64,000 bases of DNA, taken from NCBI RefSeq assembly GCF_002127325.2, contig NC_035436.2, forward strand, positions 21,185,375-21,249,374, given 5' to 3'. Origin of the DNA: Helianthus annuus (Eukaryota > Streptophyta > Magnoliopsida > Asterales > Asteraceae). The notes below the pieces were generated by a model, which saw only the letters and a list, made by a program, of their open reading frames with translations, did no database searches and had not been told where the DNA came from. This document shows positions 59,201-64,000 of the stretch, piece by piece (within the stretch, counting starts at the first letter, position 1; every line of letters begins with the position of its first letter). A program made the translations under genes and the position numbers.

Positions 59201-59770
59201 GACCAGAGGACAAAAATTTTGTAAACTTTAAGCTTTTGACCATGCACCATTTTCTAATCCGAATCTCATGCACTTTCTGCAATGTAGGGACCATCTTGCT
59301 CAGCCTTTGCATGTCTAGCATGCTCTTATAACTTTGGCATCTTGTAAAGACTTAAAGTGACGGAATTACCAAGAACAAGTCTTGGATTCTCATAATTTAA
59401 GATCTTGCTTAATTAGATTATTTCCAACTTCCTTTTACAAGGATTTAATTCAGGATTCTTCTTGTAGTAACATTCTTAATAATCTAATTTCCATATAAAG
59501 GATGAAATTTTATTTATTTAGAAACAACCGGTTAATATATCAGATGTTTATCAAACGATTTAAGGATCTTGGGATTTATAAATTTGGGTCGTTCAGAGGT
59601 GTTTTAATTACATGTCACCCTTGGGTCGTTCAGAGGTATTTTAATAACATGACGCCCTTTTTAAAATCCTACCATACATCTTTATATTGATCCGGGTTCC
59701 TGACACGTTTGTCCCACATGACACGTGTCTTTATTTTATTGGGCAGGAATTTTCGAGGTGGTACAGTAAT

Positions 59771-61769
59771 TGTTGTCCCGACCTTGGTACCCTTGATTGT
59801 AATTACGTTGGTAACCCCCTTGGTTACCACCTTGGCGATTTTGATATGATGACCCGCTTTGATTACCCGGTTGAAAATTTGGGTTCATTTGATTCGCGGC
59901 ATTCCCATATCGGAAGTTGGGATGGTTTCTCAATCCGGGATGGTAAGTGTTCGAATTCATGTCATTATTCTTTCTATCCCCAAACACTTGATTTACTTCC
60001 TCGGTGTACTCACCCGACCCCATTGGACATTGATCGATCCTATGGCCAATATCCCCACAATCTTCACACACCGCGAATTAGACCGCATTCACCTCCTTCT
60101 TTTTCATACGAGCCATTTCCCGTTCTAAAGTGGAAATTCGATCTTTAGAATCAAGATCGGGAAGTGACCGGGAGATGGGATGTTTCTTGGCTCTATCGGC
60201 CGATTCCTTCTCCTTCGACCGCTTGCTCATTCGCTCGAGAAACTCCCAATCGTCATCTTCATGATTGCTCAAGAGAGTCCTGTTGCTTGTTGACTCGAGG
60301 CGGTTCCATGTATTGTCGTCTAGACCCCGTACAAAACACTTGACTAGCTCCCACTTCTCTATTTGATGATGTGGGCACTTTCGCATCAACTCCTTGTATC
60401 TTGTGAATGCTTCATGCAACGGCTCACCCGATAGTTGGCGAACACACCTAATTTCATCACGAGCGTCATCGGTCTTCGCCATCGAATAGTATTCATCAAG
60501 GAAGGCTTGTTGCATTTCTCCCCATGTTCGTATACTATTTGCCGGAAGTGTAAGGAACCATTGCTTCGATTTGTCCTTTAACGAAAATTGAAATAGTCAA
60601 AGCTTAACTTCCTCCAATGCGAAATTGTGCCCCCCTATTGTGTTACATATTGATGAGAACTCCGCCAAATGCGTGTATGGTTCATCATTCGACCTTCCAT
60701 TGAAATGAGGGAGTATATTGATGTAATGGGGTTTACAATCAAACATCCTTCTTTCACAAACAATTGGTGAATCATTCTCGGTGACCACTGGCCTAAAACG
60801 GTCATTCACTCCCCATGGAGGTTGTTGACGGCGATGTGGACCATTAACTTCTTGATCAATCGGTCTTCGGTTGTCCCTTTTATCCCCACCTTGATTTCTA
60901 CTTTGATTACCTTGTTGATTACCTCCTCCCGCGAAACGAGGAATCCAATTAGGGTTGATATTGTTGTTGTTGTTGTTGTAAAACCCGTCATTTCGGTTCC
61001 TTTGGTTGTTGTTTCTTGGTTGACGGTTGTTCTCGTAACCGTCATTTCTCCTATCCCCGTACCCATAATCATCATTCCCCACATAGTTGGCATTTTGATA
61101 GCCAAACTCCTCATCTTCATACCCTCTTGCATTGTAGATATTGCCCTGATTCACATACCCCCAATCTTCATCATCATTAACCCGATCATCATAGTAGCCC
61201 CCGTCATCCGAATTTTCCGTATGAACACTAACATGCTCCGGCAATTGATAACCGAGAACACTATGCGGTTCGTCATCGGGGATGGCGTTCCTCAAATCGT
61301 CTATGTTGAAAAATGGGTCTTCATTCGCGGGATTGCCACGATCTCGGTTGCCCCGACGGTCGGAATTGACATCCCGGTCATCAAGGTTGAGGGGTAAGGA
61401 AGTTTTTCTATGAAGATTTTGTTGTTGAGGTGTTCTTTGGGTGTTGTTGGGATTTTGGTTTTGGAAAGGTGGTGTGGGTGGTCAGGTATTGTTATTACCA
61501 CCCGGTCGCTCTTGAGGTATAGGTTGAACATTTTGGGCGGGGTGAAAGGTTCCTCGGGATTGGAATTGGTTTTGATTAAGGTTTGGGTGATTGGAGTTTT
61601 GGTTTGCCATTGAATCGGTTTCAATGGATGGTGTGGATTGTGGTGTTTGGGTGACTTGGTTAGAAACAATGGTTGCTTCTAACCGGCTTGCTAAATTCCT
61701 TCTTGCGACTCTTTCAATTTCCGGTTCGTAGACTAATGGTGAAGTCCTCCCGAAATTCCTTGTATGCAT
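59771..61769 (-). pseudogene. E6 gag-protease, N-terminal part (Gag), interrupted by E4
   Basis: Start chosen at 61769 (MHTRNFGRTSPLV), the first ATG of the frame after the leader. About the first 330 residues are Asn/Gly/Gln-rich and probably disordered. The Gag core follows (INILPHFNGRSNDEPYTHL near 60735, RQLSGEPLHEAFTRYKELMR near 60440-60380, CPHHQIEKWE), then one CCHC knuckle CEDCGDIGHRIDQC at 60069-60028 and a Gly/Gln/Asn-rich tail. In-frame stops: 61482-61484, 60597-60599 and 60078-60080, two of them TGA that fit CGA-to-TGA change. E4 cuts the frame at 59771; with the part at 44179-45476 the span is 1,099 codons in one phase. The Gag resembles Athila-type proteins. Confidence 0.85.
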
Positions 61770-61901
61770 ACACTACCTGTAACATGCACAAGTAACACAC
61801 CCGCGTAACAAGGAAAAAGACAAAGTGCAAGAAAAGAAACTATGCAACTTAAACAGATAATCACACAATTCAAACAATATCCAAACACAAAGCGCACGCA
61901 C
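61770..61901 (-). other. E6 leader
   Basis: A short untranslated stretch between the primer-binding site and the Gag start. Nothing further is recognised. Confidence 0.6.
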
Positions 61902-61919
61902 TCCCCGGCAACGACGCCA
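61902..61919 (-). promoter_or_regulatory. E6 primer-binding site (tRNA-Asp type)
   Basis: On the minus strand TGGCGTCGTTGCCGGGGA, one mismatch from the complement of the plant tRNA-Asp 3' end. This primer choice is typical of Athila and Tat elements and differs from E1, E2 and E4. Confidence 0.85.
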
Positions 61920-61924
61920 AAATT

Positions 61925-63465
61925 TGATCGGATTGTCGCGCTCCGGTCAAAGATAAGATTTATAAGCCCAAATTACCTTTAACAAATAGTTAGTGGTAGT
62001 AAGGGGTCGAACCACGAAGAGTATGTGGTTTGCGTATGGATTTGATCGAATTATAAAAAGGTGTCACTATTTATGAAGCTTGCTATGATATTCATGTATT
62101 TTTGTTTTGTTGGAAGATGTGAATTTAAACTAAGTGAATTGGTTTAATTGAATAACAACTACTAATTAGCAATTTCAATAAAGATTGATTACTAAACAAT
62201 AATAAGAAAAAAGATTCACACCCGGTTTCGGTAATTGCCAACCTAAGGTTTCTACACGTTTTTAGATTCAACTCAATTGCATACGATTAGCGGATTTAGT
62301 GTACCGTGACTTAGGTGCCAATAACTATCAACGTCCCGAAGAACGGACAAGAATGCACTTTGTAATCAACACAAGTAAAACCTAACCATGATAATGCACA
62401 ATTACATATAACCATTTCGTAAAGTCATAAATTTTAACATCGTTCGATAGTTTACGAATTCGCAACAAATGTAACACTATTATCAATGGTTTCAAAAATC
62501 AAACACAATTTGTCACAAAGTTGAAGCAATAAACAATTCGAAACCCTAAATTAAACAACTACCTACGCCGGAGTGAAACCGAGATGATTAGCCGCTCATG
62601 GTTGAAGAAGCTTGATCACCGGATGATTGGAACTTGATAAAGATCATCTTGAAGCTTGAAGGATGGAGGAATGGTGGATGATTAGGGTTTTGGTAAATGA
62701 TGATGATGATGGAAGGATTAGGGTTTGTGGATGATTGATTGGTGAATGATGATTGATGATGATCTTGATGTGATTCGGGTAATGGTGATGATCGATCGAA
62801 TGGTGATGAATGGTAGGTGGTTCTTGGCTCCAAGAATTAGGTTCAAACTCTAAACAAAGTGTAACCTCCGAATTGAATGCCCCCCAGCCTATTAGAATCG
62901 TTCCCAACACCTAAAGCAACGAAATTCGCGTTTCTACAAACCAGGACCCGTCGCCGACGGCCCTGACCCCGTCGGCGACGGCCTCAAAGTGTGAAAACCG
63001 GCCGACGGCCTAAACTGCTGTATACGCGTGAATGGTGACGACGGGACTTTCTAGAGCCCGTCCGGGACGGACCTATACCCGTCGCCGACGACCTCTAGTT
63101 TTTCCTGTTTCGTACGAAACTGTTTTCTTCATAACTTCTTCGTTATAGCTCCGTTTTACTCACCGTTTTCGCCCACATACTCGTAATTCGGCGCTCTATC
63201 ATGCCATCTTCCAATATATTAATTTTAAATCTATTAACATTCCCAAAACACATCCAGTCTTCGTGATTAACTCGGTTTTGTTCATTTCACATCCCAGGTC
63301 GATCCGATTCACGTCCCGGTGCTCCGTTTAGCTCCCGATTAGCTCCTTAAACTCTTTTAGACTTGTAAAACACGAATCCCATTAAAAGTAGGCTATTCAA
63401 GATTAAAAGCTATGTAAAAACATTAGCTTAAGCACAAACGATAACCAGTTTTCGACCACATATCA
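61925..63465 (-). repeat. E6 5' LTR (right copy, 1,541 bp)
   Basis: Matches the left LTR, with a shorter GATGATG tract and a few small indels. The GC palindrome cluster (CCGTCGCCGACGG, CCGTCGGCGACGG) lies near 62945-63095. The last bases are CACATATCA, followed by TSD GTGGT. Confidence 0.93.
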
Positions 63466-63470
63466 GTGGT
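63466..63470. other. E6 target-site duplication, right copy (GTGGT)
   Basis: Identical to 40576-40580. Confidence 0.95.
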
Positions 63471-64000
63471 ACACACACATAAGCGATTAAGAGAGAACAC
63501 ACCAAAAGCGATAGCGATTCACACAATAAGCGATAACCAGCGGTAGAGATTGCGAGATACGCACAATATGCTATTGCGATTTCGAGCCACATAATAAGCG
63601 ATTTAGATTGCGAGATAGATTTCAGTGACAATGCGATTGCGAGCGTGTTGACTTATGAAGAGTCTTTGCGAGTACACGCTTGAGTTGCGATTAGATTGTT
63701 ATGCCTTGCGATGTAGTATAGTGTGTCGAAAATAACCACAATAATATGATATGTCTATGTTCCAACTCCACATGGCACTTTCTTCACAAAACCTTGGTTA
63801 GCATAGCGAAACACCGTCATGTTTCAACCATACGCCTCTGTTCCGTGAATAGGTGTCACACTTTGTCAGACATGGTCAAGACGCTTATATATAGGAAGTA
63901 CCAGTGGCATATCCACCACACTTAACCATGCCCTGAACGTTAAGGCATCATTGAACCTCACTACGATCTCCGTGCACTAACCGAAATAATCCCGTGTGCA
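63471..64000 (-). mobile_element. E5 internal region, part 2
   Basis: Resumes the GCGATAG-rich non-coding sequence after E6. It holds a short-loop module (GAAACA/TGTTTC around CCGTCA, 63808-63825) with the CACATGGCACTTTC flank, then a long-loop module at 63871-63930. No coding domain is seen; it continues beyond the window. Confidence 0.7.
63871..63930 (-). repeat. E5 stem-loop module III (same loop, different stem)
   Basis: CATGGTCAAG (63871-63880) pairs with CTTAACCATG (63921-63930) at 9 of 10 positions. The enclosed 63884-63918 is 33/35 identical to the loop of module I at 39877-39911, including the minus-strand TATA word. Confidence 0.75.

Larger units (their letters stand above)
45477..59765 (-). 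mobile_element. E4: chromovirus related to E2, 14,289 bp, inserted in E6
   Basis: LTRs 45477-49029 (3,553 bp) and 56048-59765 (3,718 bp), TSD GTAAT, a perfect tRNA-Met primer-binding site, an extra ORF, a hairpin array, gag-pol with a chromodomain and a polypurine tract. It has the same plan as E2, with clear protein similarity throughout. LTR divergence is about 2% over the first 750 bp by eye, plus several indels. Its gag-pol is the least damaged in the window. Confidence 0.96.
56048..59765 (-). repeat. E4 5' LTR (right copy, 3,718 bp)
   Basis: Retains the promoter: TATA box CTATATAAGG at 58862-58871 (minus strand). An array of 15-bp palindromic units (CTTACGGACCGTAAG, GTTACGGTCCGTAAC and variants) lies about 180-310 bp upstream of it, near 59045-59200. 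A rearranged stretch at 57019-57116 repeats AACGGGTCTTTAATCGCATG and is absent from the left LTR. Confidence 0.95.
40581..63465 (-). mobile_element. E6: Athila-like gag-protease element without pol, hosting E4
   Basis: LTRs of 1,549 bp (40581-42129) and 1,541 bp (61925-63465), TSD GTGGT, a tRNA-Asp-type primer-binding site and a polypurine tract define it. Without E4 it is about 8.6 kb. The only coding part is gag-protease. About 2 kb between protease and the 3' LTR has no reverse transcriptase or integrase, so it would depend on another element for movement, as described for TR-GAG elements. LTRs differ at about 40 sites by eye (about 2.6%). Confidence 0.9.

Noticed and set aside
60822..61397. 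191-codon plus-strand frame, very rich in Ile/Val
   Set aside because: It is the antisense shadow of the Asn/Gly-rich part of E6 gag.

Overview
This is nuclear DNA from a flowering plant: a retrotransposon-dense intergenic region with one host gene. The repeat families, the AT-rich LTRs and the gene structure would fit a large-genome eudicot, perhaps Asteraceae; that family-level guess is inference. No bacterial, organellar, rRNA, tRNA or CRISPR feature was seen.

Layout. (1) 1-7237: the right-hand part of E1, a plus-strand Ty3/Gypsy chromovirus. The 5' LTR is cut by the window edge, gag is largely deleted, pol is broken, and a complete 2.7 kb 3' LTR follows. (2) 8162-8194 and 22217-22545: two halves of an old LTR (E0), split by E2. 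(3) 8195-22216: E2, a complete minus-strand chromovirus of 14.0 kb with 3,601-bp LTRs, TSD TCAGA, an extra ORF upstream of gag and a decayed gag-pol. (4) 22546-36466: the low-copy island. It holds MITE-like inverted-repeat elements, a 384-bp near-perfect palindrome, a SINE with a 14-bp TSD, a mitochondrial pyruvate carrier 1-like gene (exons 29012-31539, with an in-frame TGA in exon 3) and Helitron-like sequence. (5) 36467-36894: a truncated LTR piece. (6) 36895-40580 and 63471-64000: E5, a minus-strand element with an LTR and a non-coding internal region full of repeated stem-loops. (7) 40581-63465: E6, a minus-strand Athila-like element inserted in E5 (TSD GTGGT). It carries gag-protease but no reverse transcriptase or integrase. 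(8) 45477-59765: E4, a chromovirus related to E2, inserted in the gag-protease frame of E6 (TSD GTAAT). Its gag-pol is one 1,523-codon frame broken only by two premature stops.

Nesting gives the order of insertion: E5, then E6, then E4; and E0, then E2. Eye counts of LTR divergence agree (E6 about 2.6%, E4 about 2%, E2 about 1.4%, E1 about 1% over 201 bp).

The most unusual signal is structural. Several unrelated families carry tandem short stem-loops in which stem bases change together while the loop or flanks stay fixed: 54433-54598 in E4, 17074-17186 in E2, 6529-6824 in the E1 LTR, and several modules in E5. E2 and E4 also share a roughly 400-codon proline/glutamine-rich ORF directly before their hairpin array and upstream of gag. 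Together these look like an uncharacterised 5'-leader module (extra ORF plus hairpin array) in these chromoviruses.
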